DNA of 64,000 bases from Saposhnikovia divaricata (taxonomy: Eukaryota; Streptophyta; Magnoliopsida; Apiales; Apiaceae). The notes below the pieces were generated by a model. The model did no database searches, was not told the origin of the DNA, and worked only from the letters and a program-made list of their open reading frames with translations. Made by a program: the position numbers and the translations under genes. Positions 1 to 12,499 of the stretch are shown here, in pieces (position 1 is the first letter of the stretch; every line of letters begins with the position of its first letter). The stretch is taken from the NCBI GenBank assembly GCA_036435485.1, contig CM071596.1:16644001-16708000 (forward strand), read 5' to 3'.

Positions 1-1560
1 TGTCGTCTTCGAGGACGCCTCGCATCATGGTAACAAAAAGAGTTATAACAAATTTAATTTAATATAGTAAGTTAGAACAATTAAAAATCTACACAATATG
101 AAATTACTATTAGGTGAAGATTAGAAATTTTACCCCTGCAAATTTATTTTATTTAGCTCATAATATTCTTTTCATGTGCGAAGATTAGAAATTTTACCCG
201 CGTTACGCGCTCTTTAAAAATTATAATAAATCCATATGTATAAGATACGATTAGTGATACTACATATATGATCAGAAATTTAAACAAAAACTTTAATAAA
301 TTTTAATTTTAGTTTTAAAAAAATAAAGAATAAATATATATTAAATAGTAATTACATTTTAATCAATGTCAAGATTATGAAATAAAAATAATAGCATTCA
401 TCTCCTATTTATCGTACCCGATTTCTTCGAAAAGAGGTACATAATTCCATTTTTAATTAAGAAAAGGTAATATCTATAGCACATTTCACTAATCGCATAT
501 ATATAAAAGTTTATATAAATATTAAGTTCAAAGGTTTTTCGCTGCCGCCTAACAGCGACATCTCACATTTTAAACATTATAAAATTGAAAATTGCAACTA
601 AAAAATAAAAACGATTATGAATACGTACAATCACATATTCTACTAATCACATAAATGTAATAATTATTTTTCTACAAAAGAATAACTACATGAATAACTA
701 CAAAGAATAATTTGTTAAATATATATTATTATATACCATGAAAAAATAAGTTTTTAAATAATGAAAAGACATTAGTAGGTAATAAATACTAATTGTGTAA
801 CAAATTATTACAAAAAAACTATTTGGTTTGAATATAAATTTCACTATAATTAACTAATATTGTTAGCAATATAACATAAGGAACACTATTAACTCGTGGT
901 TTAGATAAAGAAGGTATTACAAAAAAAGTCATGCACCTGCAACATAGTGTAGCACAATTGCATAATACATACTTCCAAGCAACTTAACATGAATCAAAAA
1001 GATTGTGACATAAACTTATACTAATCCTTAAACTAATAAACAAAAGATCATCATCTTCAACATTCAGAAGACTCTCATCCTTTTTAACTATCTAGTCAAT
1101 CCTGGAAGAAATCCCATAAAAGCCATCCATCTGGATTATCCAAACCGTGTCTTCGAACTTTTGAACCATATTCAATAGGCATCTTGGTTGGAACAATGGA
1201 AAGAACTTCTAGATCATTTCTATATTTTTTAAAAACAAAATGCGTGAAATGGGTTTGAGAACAAAAATAAAATGTTAGTTAATTGTCTGAGCCACAAAAA
1301 TAATTGTAAACAGTATTTCATATTTAAAACATAAGAGGTAAGTTATAGAAATTGGCATTGGAACGATGGAAAGAACTTCTAGATCATTCCTATATTTATT
1401 AAAAGTAAATTGCATGAACTGGTTTTGAGAACAAAAATAAATTGTTAGTTAATTGTCTAAGCCACCAAAATCAATGGTAAACAAATGCATATTTAAAATA
1501 GAAGAGCTAAGTTTTAGGAAACAGCAGAATTAATAAACTGAATTCATCTAGAGAGTTACA

Positions 1561-1873
1561 CTCCCTCCGTCCCAATAGATTGTTAACACTTTCTATTTTG
1601 GGATGTCCCAATAGATTGTTAACATTTCTTAAAATAGTAAGTTTTAACACTATTACACCCACTACTTCACTTATTTTAACAATACTTTACACTATTACAC
1701 TCACTACTTCACTTATTTTAACTATAAAATCACTATTGCACCCACTACTTAACTTATTTTGACAATAAAATTACTATTACATCCACTACTTTATTTATTT
1801 TAATAATATTACACCCACTATCTTGGTTTCCGTGCAAAAAGCAAATGTTAACATCCCATTGGGACGGAGGGAG
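1561..1873. mobile_element. Stowaway-like MITE (copy 1 only)
   Basis: The terminal inverted repeats are perfect over 16 bases (ctccctccgtcccaat at the left, its complement at the right). A TA follows the right end (1874-1875); the left flank reads TA then CA. Inside are several tandem units of the type acccactacttcacttatttt. No coding capacity. The ends and TA target match the Stowaway/Tc1-mariner MITE class. The matching site in copy 2 (14765-14769) has no element but three extra bases. Confidence 0.85.
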
Positions 1874-2163
1874 TAGATAATATGTCATAAATCAACGGAA
1901 AGATATTAAAGTCTAGAAGTCTAGTTTCTAGAAAAATTGACCGTATGTGAATACATAATTTGTAGAGAAAGTAATCATTATTTTAGTAATATGTGGTCAA
2001 TCTGTGAGAAAATAATTGTAAGTGTTAAGAATTTCATATAATAAACAGTTTTAATCTAGAATGATATAGGTATCTTGCCATACACCATTATAAATATCTG
2101 GAAGTTTAGTTTCTTGAAAAACTGATGGTACGTGAATGAACATTTTTCACACAAAGTAATTAT

Positions 2164-2750
2164 GGGTTGTTTGGTTCGGTTGATTCCGGTATCAAGTATG
2201 TTCGTTCATTTTAAATTCATACATGGTATTTGGTTAATAATTTTATTAATCTGAAACCTATACCTGAAATCCATTAGGAATGAGAATTGATACCTTAGAG
2301 ATGAGGTGGGTTTAAGAAAGCGTATGGGTATCAAACTAAATTTTATTATATTATATTTCTTTATAATTTTAAATACAATCTTAATACAGATATTTTAAAT
2401 ATGATATTGTTGAATCTTCAATATATTTTAGTTATTTTTATTTAATACTAATTAGTAATACTTTATTTTTCAAAAATTATTAAATTACTATTTAGTTGGT
2501 CAAATTATAATTTACCAATAAAATATATTTTAATAGTAATTTTATTGTTTCTAAATTGTATAATAACCTAAATTCGATGTATAATGTATACTTACCCACA
2601 AAAATATTAACAAAAAATAAACTATCAATTATATTTTAAATTAAACAGAACCAAACACATGATATCAAGAATGATAGCTCAACCCCATACGAACATAACC
2701 CGATTCCTGATTCCAAACCATTACCGCTTTCTGAACCAAATGACGACCCC
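2164..2750. mobile_element. MITE-like inverted-repeat element (copy 1)
   Basis: The left end reads gggttgtttggttcgg. The right end, on the complement, reads ggggtcgtcatttggttcag. They form an imperfect terminal inverted repeat around a non-coding AT-rich core. It is also present at 15058-15660, so it predates the duplication. Target duplication and superfamily are not resolved. Confidence 0.5.
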
Positions 2751-4582
2751 TTGGTTTAGTATTAGGAGGTCAATTATATTAGAGCAGAAAAATAAAATCA
2801 GCGATATGTCATAACTTGAAAGAATAAACTGCTTCAATATAGAAAAATAGGGATATTGTGAAATATATGATTACGAAGATATGAATGTTTAGTAACTAAC
2901 AAAATTTACGGTACGTTAATAGGATTTTTCACACAAACTTATCACAATTTTACTAACATGAGGTCAATCTACATAAAAAATCAATAAAAACATAAAAAAT
3001 GAAAATTGCTACTGAGACATGAAAATTACACATATACAAAAATGGTGTTCTTACAATGATGATTAATATATTCTTAATTCCTAGAAACGTTATGACATAT
3101 CGTAAAACATTTTTTCACCTTCTTAAGTAGAATTCGAGCTAAATTTGTGTTTAATCTTTGGATCTTGCTTATTATAGCACATAAGTCGTCTCTGAATCTT
3201 GCGATCTCGTACTATCCAGAAATAGAGAACATGGAAGCATCATAAATCTATTAAAGTATGTGTGACCTCAAACCGAAATAAATCTATGACCAAATAAACA
3301 TGATTTTGAAAAAATCATTCAAAAAAGATTAAATAACTTACATATTTAAAAAATTACATTAATTTCATAATCTCATTCTCATGATTACATGAATTTCATA
3401 GATACAATGAACTCTTCACAATAAGAATTACAAACAATAGCACTTCTGAAACACCTGTAGCAAACAATACCCATACAAATTAGTTCACAAAAAATGGATA
3501 TAAATATTATATAACTAAAATATTTAAAAAATTGAAAATCAATACAAAGGAAAAAAGTTATGGAGAATGAGAGAAAGATAAAAGGTCAAGATAAAGAAAG
3601 AAAGATGAGCTAGACGATGATAAAAAAACTAAATTCGTATATTATATTCAAAGATTAGATATATAATCAATTAAGTATTTGAATTTTGAAAATATAAGAG
3701 AAAATCAAGCAAGATAAGTAATTTGAAATTCAGTTTCCAAAGATGAGTAATTTAAAATTCAAAATTAATTGAAAAAATCAAGCAAGATTGGGAATTAATT
3801 AATGGAACGATTGTGTAGTAATTGAGTAATTTGAATTTAAAATTTAGTATGTACTAAAAGGAAAGATTGATTGTGTACTAAATGGAAAGATTGAGTAATT
3901 TGAAGATAAGATATTTATAAAACTTAAATTATGCAAGTAATTAATTGTTGTGATTCTATTCACACAAATTTGATATAATTAACGTTATTATAATATCCCA
4001 ATAATTGTAAAATTAATTAGAAGCTAAGATATTTATAGAGTTTAAATTATGCAAGTAATTTTACTTTATTTTGATTGGCATATCATGCCTCCACTAATTT
4101 TATTTTTATATCTCTTATCACATAAAAGATTTGGTAATATCTGATATATTAATTGGATGAAGAGTGATGATCATATGAATTTTTAATTTTTTCAATATAT
4201 AATGGGTATATGAGATAAGATTAGTGAATTCAAAATGTAAAATTGTAAGTTTAGAGAAAACTCGAAAATAATTAGTTAATGACATTGATTATTATTCGTA
4301 TACTGATTTGATTTACATATTCGTTATGTATATGCATATTTTTTCTGAGTAGTGCTAGGGATCCCGAATTGTATCCCAAAAATAGTTCCTGAATGATGTG
4401 GCATTGGTGATTTGGCAAAATAGACTTATTTAATTGGTGTGATTGATGTGAATCTAAGGGGGGTCCATCTTATTTAATTATAATTTTAATCAATCAGAAG
4501 ATGACACGTAATATTTGAAAAAAAAAATTGGGATGTAATTTTGGAGTTCTAGCATTTTCCTTTTTAAAAGTAAGGTTGAATA

Positions 4583-5084
4583 TGTTGTTGGAGGAATTTC
4601 GTAACAACACGAAATCGGAGGGTTGCTTGAATAATAGAGCGATTATGAATATGTGGCTGTTTTAGGGGATTAGGGTTTATGAAAAAAGAGGGGGCTGGAC
4701 TTGGCAGGTGTCTCGATTTGACTCGTGTATCGGTCATATCTTCTACCAAGATGCCTGCGTACCTATATGTTTATATAGGATCAAGCCCACGCAGTTCTGT
4801 AAAATTGATTTGTGTCTATCCCTTAGAGACTTTAGGGATAAACTTCGTTAATCTGGGTAATTACTGATTTTATCTGATTTAATCTTATCATTGCGATATC
4901 TTCCTGATTTGAAGAATATCGTTTGGAGATATTTTCCGTTATTGATTGATTGAGATTGATTCTTTCCTCTTTTCAGGGAGAGGATATTACTTAGCGGTTA
5001 AGCAATAATTATTAATCTGAATTAATAATTAATAGATATTGGAAATTTGGGAGATTATTAGACATGCCAAAATATGGCATAACA
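4583..5084 (-). repeat. 3' LTR of the copy 1 element
   Basis: About 502 bp, TG...CA in both readings, nearly the same as 6603-7100. It is the 3' LTR because the polypurine-like tract abuts it at about 5085-5099. Confidence 0.85.
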
Positions 5085-6583
5085 AGTAGTCCCCAGTTCT
5101 TCAGTTTAGCTTGCTGCAGTGGAGAACTAAGAATTCTTCAACCTTCCAAATTTCTTGAGTCGCTGAAAAAACTGAAAATAGATGATTAGAAAAAACACTT
5201 AGAGCACCACTATGCTCGTTAGGCGTATGCGGATGCAAGTGTGATAGCATGCGATGACCATTATAGGATAGATATTTGCCAAGGTTTTCAAATGTGCGAG
5301 CATAAATAATATTTTTCAAATCCTTTGCGATCCTTATTGTCTAGTTAGAACCTTGGCGCTTGTATATATCCCGAATTGGCATACACGATTTTCAAGTGTC
5401 TGATGCAACCACATAAGGATGTGTCTAGCGAGGTCTTCACTAAGAGATGTAGATGTAACACTGGCGAACTTTGCACGCGCGCTGGTTGTGCATGTCTTAA
5501 AGATATTTTGCATAGGGATGCCTTCCCACCCATGCGACCTTGAGCTCAAGATCTGGTCATGGGCCTTCAATAATAATCCAGAGGGTGCTGCACTTTACTC
5601 AAGCATGGAGCATTACAGAATTTATAACTTGTCCAGGCTACCCTACTAGACAATTTAGTTCGCAAGTTTGAAAATATTTTTGACATATATGTACTATCGC
5701 GACAATATATGAAAAATATTTTACAAATCCAAATGCAATAATAAATATGCTCTTTTAAAAGTATCGAGATATTTATTTTCTTCAAATATAATGCTCTTTT
5801 TCTTGTAGGAAATCATATACAAAATTATGCGTCTCGCATATGTATTTATTTTTCAAAATATGCAGCTCGTACAGGATTTTAGAACAAATCCGCAATTCAT
5901 TAATATGTAAATATCCACAATTAATCAACATAATTATCTCGTAGATATTTTCTAAACCGCAATAATTTTACAAGCATAAAAATATATAGCTCGCACGAAT
6001 TTTAAAATACTAAATATATTTTTTTGAATTTTTTTTTAAAACGCAACTATGCATGCATGGCATAATAATGGTGCACGATTAAAATAATATTTATAATCGC
6101 AAAAATTAAATTGAGAAAAAGAAAATAAACTTATCTTTATTTTTTCGTTTCGTGCCTGTTTGGACTGATTGGACTTCGCGTGATTTGTTCTTTCGGGTCG
6201 TTGCTTCTTTGCGATGTTGTGGGCTTGTGGCCATGTATTTTTTTTTATGCAGCACTTGCGTGGTTGGTTCTTTTTTTTCTTGCGTCTTTACTTCTTTTTC
6301 CTCTGGACTCCTTATTTTTTTTATTTGCATCATGCGGGTCCCGTTGTTTTTGTTAAGCTCTTGCCACTTCTTTTCATCCTCAGTCTCTCGTCTGGAACCT
6401 TTAGTTTGTTGCTTGACTGCCAATTTTTTTTCCTTTTTCGCCTTAAACAATTCATGTCTTCCTCTGTTTCTGATATTTTTAAGAGTCGCCATGTTTCTTT
6501 AACTGTTGAAGCCCCCGATTATAATAAAACCCAAAAATCCCCATGAAAGTGATATTCGTTTGTCCTCCTCAAACGAAAATTTT

Positions 6584-6600
6584 CCCTCCTTCTAGCGCCA
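6584..6600 (-). other. Primer-binding site
   Basis: On the minus strand it reads TGGCGCTAGAAGGAGGG, two bases inside the 5' LTR. The leading TGG pairs with a tRNA CCA end. The same site is present in the copy 2 element just before 19480. Confidence 0.75.
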
Positions 6601-6602
6601 AA

Positions 6603-7100
6603 TGTTGTTGGAGGAATTTCGTAACAATACGAAATCGGAGGGTTGCTGGAATAATAGAGCGATTATGAATATGTGGCTGTTTTAGGGGATTAGGGTTTAT
6701 GAAAAAAGAGGGGGCTGGACTTGGCAGGTGTCTCGATTTGTCTCGTGTATCGGTCATATCTTCTTCCAAGATGCCTGCGTATATGTTTATATAGGATCAA
6801 GCCCACGCAGTTTTATGAAATTGATTTGTGTCTATCCCTTAGAGACTTTAGGGATAAACTTCGTTAATCTGGGTAATTACTGATTTTATATGATTTAATC
6901 TTATCATTGCGATATCTTCCTGATTTGAAGAATTTCGTTTGGAGATATTTTCCGTTATTGATTGATTGAGATTGATTCTTTCCTCGTTTCAGAGAGAGGA
7001 TATTACTTAGCGGTTAGGCAATAATTATTAATCTGAATTAATAATTAATAGATATTGGAAATTTGGGAGATTATTAGACATGCCAAAATATGGCATAACA
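6603..7100 (-). repeat. 5' LTR of the copy 1 element
   Basis: About 498 bp, next to the primer-binding site. It lacks four bases (acct) near 6780 that the other LTR has, and carries scattered substitutions, so the insertion is not very recent. Confidence 0.85.
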
Positions 7101-7131
7101 GAATATATGATTTATTACTACTTCCCTTGAT

Positions 7132-8040
7132 TAGGGGTGTAAATGAGCCGAGCCGAGCCGAACTCTAAAATGTTCATGTATCGTTTGTTAAGAAATTATC
7201 GAACTCGAACTCGAGCTCGAACTTAAATCGAGCCAAAAAATATGTTTGAGCTCGGTTCGTTAAGATAAAATGTTGTTCGCGAACAGTTCACGAACATGTC
7301 TCATGAGCTTACTCACGAACTTTTGCTTTCGAACAACCCATTAAGCTTGTTCACGAGCTTGTTCATGTAATTATGCTCATGAATAAATCTTAAACATTGT
7401 TCGCGAACTTATGCTCACGAGCTCACTTACGAACAACTCATAAGTTTATTTCCTTATTTTTGTATACAGAAATCTAATATTAAAAAAATCAAAAAGTCCA
7501 AAATTAAATAATTTTGTCTCAGCACTAGAAATATTAATAAATCATCAACCAATAAAATTCTCATATCTCCAATTCCAAAAGAACAAACAAAGTTTGATTT
7601 AAAAATAAAGAGTAAAGAAACGTAATTGTTTGATATAAATAAACTTAAGTTATTAAAGCTTAATCATTTAAAAATCTGAAGCTTGCACCAGCTTTATAAT
7701 AATCAAACATATATTATATATAGGATATTATTTATCGAATTTGTTTATGAATTGCTAATGAACTCGTATACCGAGCATGTTAACAAGCTCAATTATTGAA
7801 CTTATTCACGAACATGTTCATGAGCTATGTTCACGAGCCTGTTCACGAGCACGTTAATCGAACTTGTTCGCGAGCTATCGAGTCGAACTTTACCGTGATC
7901 AAGTTCAGCTCGTTTATAAATCGATCCTTAAAATCATGTTCAAGATCGACTCGTTTGTGAATCGAACCGAACTTGAACCGAACTTTTTTCGAACCGAAAA
8001 CCGAGCCGTTCGCGAGTGTATCGGTTCATTTACAGCCCTA
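7132..8040. mobile_element. hAT-type MITE (copy 1 only)
   Basis: 909 bp flanked by a perfect 8 bp target duplication cccttgat (7124-7131 and 8041-8048). The site in copy 2 (about 20003) is a clean single copy. The ends are inverted repeats: taggggtgtaaatgagccga at the left and, on the complement of the right, tagggctgtaaatgaaccga. The interior is rich in gttcacgaac/gttcgcgaac palindromes. An 8 bp duplication fits the hAT superfamily. There is no transposase. Confidence 0.87.
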
Positions 8041-8298
8041 CCCTTGATTAAGGAAATTAATGCTTCCCTTAATTAAGGAAATAAATAAATAATACTAATT
8101 TGATATACTACCAACTTTAAAACTACACACTATTAAGAAAATGATGTCATGCTGACATGATTTTTTGAATTGGGAAATCACCAAAATAGCCTTAACTTAT
8201 ATTGTAAAGGAAAAATAGAAAGGACAATTTGAGTAAATATCCAAATCCTTCACTAGCACACATTTAGAATATAATAGATAATAGATAATAGATTTGTA

Positions 8299-8507
8299 CT
8301 CCTTCCGTCCCATTTTTATTGTCCATTCATCAAAATCCACCTTTTATTCAATCATGACAAATATATTTAAGTTACCAAATAATTGTATTATTTTTCATAA
8401 AAGTTAATATAATTAACACATAATTTAACTTATTAATTAAATATGGACAATAATTTTGGGACAAAGAAAATAGAAAATAGTGGACAATATAATTAGGACG
8501 GAGGGAG
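8299..8507. mobile_element. Stowaway-like MITE in the GA20ox promoter (copy 1)
   Basis: 209 bp with ctccttccgtcccat at the left and aggacggagggag at the right, flanked by TA on both sides. It ends about 160 bp upstream of the TATA box of the intact gene. The matching site in copy 2 has only five residual bases. Confidence 0.83.
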
Positions 8508-8666
8508 TATATTGCATAAAAGAATGATGCAGTAATTAATTTTAAAAATGAAACCTTATCCGAATCAAATCTACCATAGTATATTCATCTTATCCCAACA
8601 TATCAAATCTGAATTTTAAAATTTTATCCACAACAATTTCTATAACTACAACATTCACCCCTCCAC

Positions 8667-8674
8667 TATAAATA
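8667..8674 (+). promoter_or_regulatory. TATA box of GA20ox copy 1
   Basis: TATAAATA, 75 bases before the start codon, in the context ccactataaatacc. The same box is at 20442-20449 before the pseudogene. The transcription start is expected near 8700. Confidence 0.65.
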
Positions 8675-8748
8675 CCTGATTTTGGTCTCATACATTTCAC
8701 AACACAATCCTCATACTCTCGTTCACAAAAACAGAGCAATATTTTCAA

Positions 8749-10195
8749 ATGGCTTTATCAACTTCTTTTCAAACTCTCCCTCTATTCTCCTTCCAAAAGG
8801 ACCAAAACTTGACACCTACACAATTCATTTGGCCAAAGGAAGATTTAATTCAAGCCAAAGAAGAGCTCAATGCCCCGGTTATTGATCTCGCAGGCTTCCT
8901 ATCCAACGACAAGGCTGCAACAGCTGCCACTGCTGAGCTCCTACGTGCTGCATGCATGGACCATGGCTTTTTCCAGGTGACCAACCATGGAGTTGATGAG
9001 GCTGTTATTCAAGCTGCTCATGATGAAATTGATGCATTGTTTGATCTTCCTACGGATGAGAAGCTGAGGCTGAGGAGGCAACGTGGCAGTGTTTGGGGAT
9101 ACTTTGGTGCTCATGCAGATCGATTTGGGAAAAATTTGCCATGGAAGGAGACTTACTCGTTCAGATTTGATCATGCTAGTGGACCTCAGGAGAAGATTGT
9201 TGTTGACTACTTTGATACTGTCCTAGGAAAAGAATTCAGCAAAACAGGGTAAGATTAACATATGGAGATAAACAAACTATAGGATTTTTCCAAAACCATG
9301 GGAACTTTATCCAAAAATTAATATCTGAATTTTTCCAAAACTATGGGAACTTTCCGAAATTAGTATCTGAATTTTTCCAAAACTATAGGAGATTTCCAAA
9401 AATCAATATTTGAACTTTTCAAAAAATTGAAAATACTATTTTGGTAAGTTTATCCAAAAATCTAATTTACATTGGCATTATTTTGGGTGCAGGCTGGTGT
9501 ATCAAGTATACTGTGAACAAATGAACAAACTAGCTATGGCATTATTTAAACTCTTGGAAGTGAGTTTAGGTGTGGAAGCTGAGCAGTACTACAGGAAATT
9601 ATTCGAAGAAGGGACTTCAATAATGAGGTGCAACTACTATCCGAAATGCGACCAGCCTGAGCTAGTCTTAGGGACCGGCCCTCATGCTGATCCAACTGCA
9701 ATTACCATACTTCATCAAGATCAAGTTGGAGGTCTCGAAGTCTTTTCCGAAAACAAATGGAAATCCATCCGTCCTTGCCCGAATGCCCTTGTTATCAACA
9801 TTGGCGATACCTTCATGGTACTTGAACGTCGATAGTTTCTTTGTCTATGTTCTTGATTTTTTTGCATAATGCTATCGACAATTAATTCTGTATTTGCGTG
9901 TTTTTGTTGGGGTTATGTAATGCAGGCATTAAGCAATGGGAAGTACAAAAGCTGTGTGCACAGAGCAATGGTGAATAGTGAGAGGACTAGAAGGTCAATG
10001 GTGTATTTCGTGTGCCCCAAAGAAGACTTGGTATTGAGAGCTCCTGAGAAGATTGTTGAGGCTGATGGAGGGATAAGAAAGTACCCTGATTTCAAGTGGG
10101 CTGATTTGTACAATTTTACTCAGAATCACCACAGGGTTGATGGTGCTATTCTTGACAACTTCTTCCGTTGGCTTCGCCCCTCTCCTGCTAATTAG
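8749..10195 (+). CDS. Gibberellin 20-oxidase-like 2OG-Fe(II) dioxygenase, intact
   Basis: Exons 8749-9248, 9493-9817 and 9926-10195 give 364 residues, close to the usual 370-380 of GA20ox. Introns are GT...AG and the three-exon layout is the family standard. Visible motifs: LPWKETYSF (130-138, a GA20ox signature), NYYPKC (214-219), the iron ligands H231 and D233 (GPHADPT) and H287 (SCVHRA), and R297/S299 for 2-oxoglutarate. Family members are soluble enzymes that oxidise carbon 20 of gibberellin precursors (GA12, GA53) to GA9 and GA20, the step before bioactive GA. The start follows the TATA box at 8667 and matches the family N-terminus (FIWP at about 25). The upstream 1.6 kb carries two MITEs missing from the paralog. 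The class is firm; exact substrate and paralog number cannot be told here. Confidence 0.93.
9270..9425 (+). repeat. Short tandem repeat in GA20ox intron 1
   Basis: Units of the type tttttccaaaactatgggaac, roughly 35-40 bp each. There are about four in copy 1; the same array in copy 2 (about 24091-24285) has one more unit. Confidence 0.7.
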
Positions 10196-11757
10196 GCCAC
10201 GATCAACACCCGCCCCGCACCTCACCACACCGCATTTACAAGTTACAAGTCGGAACTTTGATTTTTAACTTTCTGAGCTATATTTCAGTTTTTCTCATGA
10301 GGGGTACTTCAAGGACCTTGACAAAATTTAAATCTTTAAATATTATTAGGCAGCATTGTAATTAAAAATTAAAATTGTATTTTCTGAGCTAAGTTTTGGG
10401 TTAAAATTTTATTTCTTGCACCTTTCAGCTCTCATGAAGCAAGTAGGAGGGATTTTTCAAGAAACACTTAAAACTACAAAAAACATCCACCGAGTGAAGC
10501 CAATAATTGGGTACAGTCATCTATCATAACAGACATTCCTAATACAAACTATTCACAATGCGTTTTATACTATCTTAGTTGCATAGTCAATATACGAAAA
10601 CATATGTTTGTAGTTACCTCCTGTAAATTTGAAGTAAACTCGTATGTAAAAAGATCTACATGTACATAAGTTGACTTCAATGGGAAACTATTTAACACCA
10701 AAATTCAAAATAGAAGTTAAGAGTATGTTTTATCGGATTGATTATGTAAAGCACGTAATAACAATAAAATCTGGGAAATAATAGAAACAAAATACCGTTC
10801 ATTTGAAAAAAAAGACGTGTTTTTTTAACTACAACATAAATACAATGTTCATTACTTTCAAAAAATACAATGTTCATATATCACTCGAATATGATATGTT
10901 CGACTCGATTTTACATGTAAAATGATTACAAAATTTCTCAAATCAAATATTGGTGAATCAAAGTAAAATTAGGTAACAAATTAAGTTGGTTATCATTGAT
11001 AATATTACTATACATTGGACGAGGTCAATATTGTGAATAACAATAATAAACATTAATCTTTAAATTGATATTTAAAAAAATATATTATTTTTAGAGCGCG
11101 CGGGCAAAATCCTCAGCATGATAATTGTAATTCGTAAATTACAATCAATTAATATCAATCATAACTTAAACTTTGATTTATGTAAAATTGTAATCAATTA
11201 TTAATAATAATTTCCTTAAAAATTGAATATGTAAAATACATAATCATGTATTTTATGGCTGATTTTATATCAAACAAATAATAAAAAATAGAATATCATT
11301 ATAACATTATAATTTCTAAAATCATCTAACAACAAGATCATGTGTATTTCTTATAATCTTTTTGTTCAAACTATTTCTAATTTTTTGTTAATCGATTGAT
11401 TTCGTAACTTAGCAAGATAATTTTTTATAACATTTTAATTATTGTTTATATTGTGTGAGTATCAAATATAATAAATTAGCAAGATAATTGTACTGTATAA
11501 ATCTTAATGGTACATCTTAAATTTTATATCATATTCTTTAAAAACTTGCTACCCACATGAACGAGAAATGATGAGATAAACAATAGAACGACAGGGAAAG
11601 ACCTGGCTGACCCCAGCCGAGGGCTTGAGGGCGAGCTTTATTTCTTTAGATAGAATAGTATATCGATTTAGGTAAAATTTGATATAATTAATTATTTATT
11701 ATATATTATATCATTAAATATCTAATTTATACATACATACATAATAAATAATAAAGC

Positions 11758-11807
<50 letters not shown>

Positions 11808-12149
11808 CTGAATTTTTTATATTTTTCCTTTATAAAACAAATTAAATCAAACTGAACATCATTATAATTCCTAAAATCATTTAAAAACCAAGATCCTCTA
11901 TATTTCTTAGAATATTTTTGTTTAAATGTCCCTAATTTTTTTGTTAATCCATTGATTTCATTTAGCATGAATATCAAATTTAATAATCAAACAAGATATG
12001 GTATCAAATTAATATTCCTTCTCCACACATTACAAATAATAAATATGTTTGATAAATTATTGTTAGTGACCCGAATAAAATGAAGGATCAAACTTCGTGT
12101 GACAAAGAAATGGCCTTCTGATTTTATCATAAGCTGATACTGGAGATGC
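10196..12149. other. Gene-free AT-rich stretch
   Basis: The 3' flank of GA20ox, then AT-rich DNA. One unit of the 154 bp repeat lies at about 10860-10990. A perfect (AT)22 microsatellite is at 11761-11804. A GC-rich blip at 11093-11106 (gagcgcgcgggc) resembles the complement of cccgcgttacgcgctc at 198-213. No credible coding region. Confidence 0.6.
11761..11804. repeat. (AT)22 microsatellite
   Basis: 44 uninterrupted bases of alternating AT. Confidence 0.95.
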
Positions 12150-12245
12150 GTTAAAAGGACACAACTATTTTTTTAAGAATCGAACCCATGATCCTGGGAC
12201 GAGATAAACTCTTACCACTTGAGTTATCTCATCGCGCTTGGATAC
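12150..12245 (-). mobile_element. tRNA-derived SINE head
   Basis: Read on the minus strand: an A-box-like taactcaagtggtaagag, then about 30 bases on a B box ggttcgattc, followed by a run of A. This is the RNA polymerase III promoter arrangement of tRNA-derived SINEs. It has no acceptor stem or CCA, so it is not a tRNA gene. The 3' limit is unclear (perhaps near 12070). Confidence 0.5.
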
Positions 12246-12406
12246 AACTTAATTATACTAAACAATGATGTAAATATATGGTGTTAATAAGTATATGTTG
12301 ATGTCGATGACTTATTCAATGTTGCAAGTTTTTTTGATAATCTTTTTCATATAACCTTCATGCTTTTTTTTTAATCATTAGTTGATTGGATAAATAAATT
12401 AAGTTT

Positions 12407-12437
12407 CCCGTGTGCGAAGCACGGGCCATATTGCTAG
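12407..12437 (+). mobile_element. Helitron 3' terminus
   Basis: Hairpin CCCGTG-tgcgaag-CACGGG (12407-12425), then 8 bases and CTAG (12434-12437). The matching 5' end was not found, and the base after CTAG is A rather than T. Confidence 0.6.
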
Positions 12438-12499
12438 AATGTTTCATACGAAAGTTTTGTTTAACAAAACATTCCAATTTAAATTTTTATAAAAATCAC

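Larger units (their letters stand above)
4583..7100 (-). mobile_element. Non-autonomous LTR retrotransposon (copy 1)
   Basis: Two direct repeats of about 500 bp (4583-5084 and 6603-7100) bound a 1.5 kb interior, with a perfect 5 bp target duplication gaata (4578-4582 and 7101-7105). On the minus strand the LTRs start TGTTATGCC and end with CA. A TGGCGC-type primer-binding site lies just inside the right LTR and a G-rich tract (gaactggggactact) just inside the left LTR, so transcription runs on the minus strand. No gag or pol domain is recognisable. The only sizeable interior frame (6106-6492, minus) is a lysine-rich low-complexity stretch I do not believe codes. Size and PBS type suggest a small TRIM/LARD-like derivative of a Ty3/gypsy element. 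Confidence 0.87.
1..10990 (+). repeat. Segmental duplication, copy 1
   Basis: The first bases (tgtcgtcttcgaggacgcct) recur at 13207, and near-identical sequence follows for the whole spacer, LTR element and GA20ox gene. Homology is still visible downstream of the gene, through one unit of a 154 bp repeat, to about 10990. The left limit lies outside the window. Relative to copy 2 this copy has extra insertions at 1561-1873, 7132-8040 and 8299-8507, and lacks about 0.5 kb found at about 25157-25684. The spacer 1-4578 holds no gene that I can support; it is AT-rich and stop-dense. Confidence 0.93.

Noticed and set aside
5334..5649. Overlapping 60-78 codon frames on both strands, repeated at 18226-18541
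   Set aside because: They overlap on opposite strands, lie in the non-coding interior of the LTR element, and recur only because the element was duplicated.
6106..6492. 128-codon lysine-rich frame on the minus strand inside the small LTR element
   Set aside because: Low-complexity, no domain, and the reverse strand is equally open; the copy 2 counterpart is broken by indels. Not called as a gene.
7864..8076. 70-codon plus-strand frame across the right end of the hAT-type MITE
   Set aside because: It crosses the MITE terminus and target duplication into unrelated flank, so it cannot be an ancestral gene.
12150..12245. A tRNA gene
   Set aside because: A and B boxes are present on the minus strand, but there is no acceptor stem; it fits a tRNA-derived SINE head.
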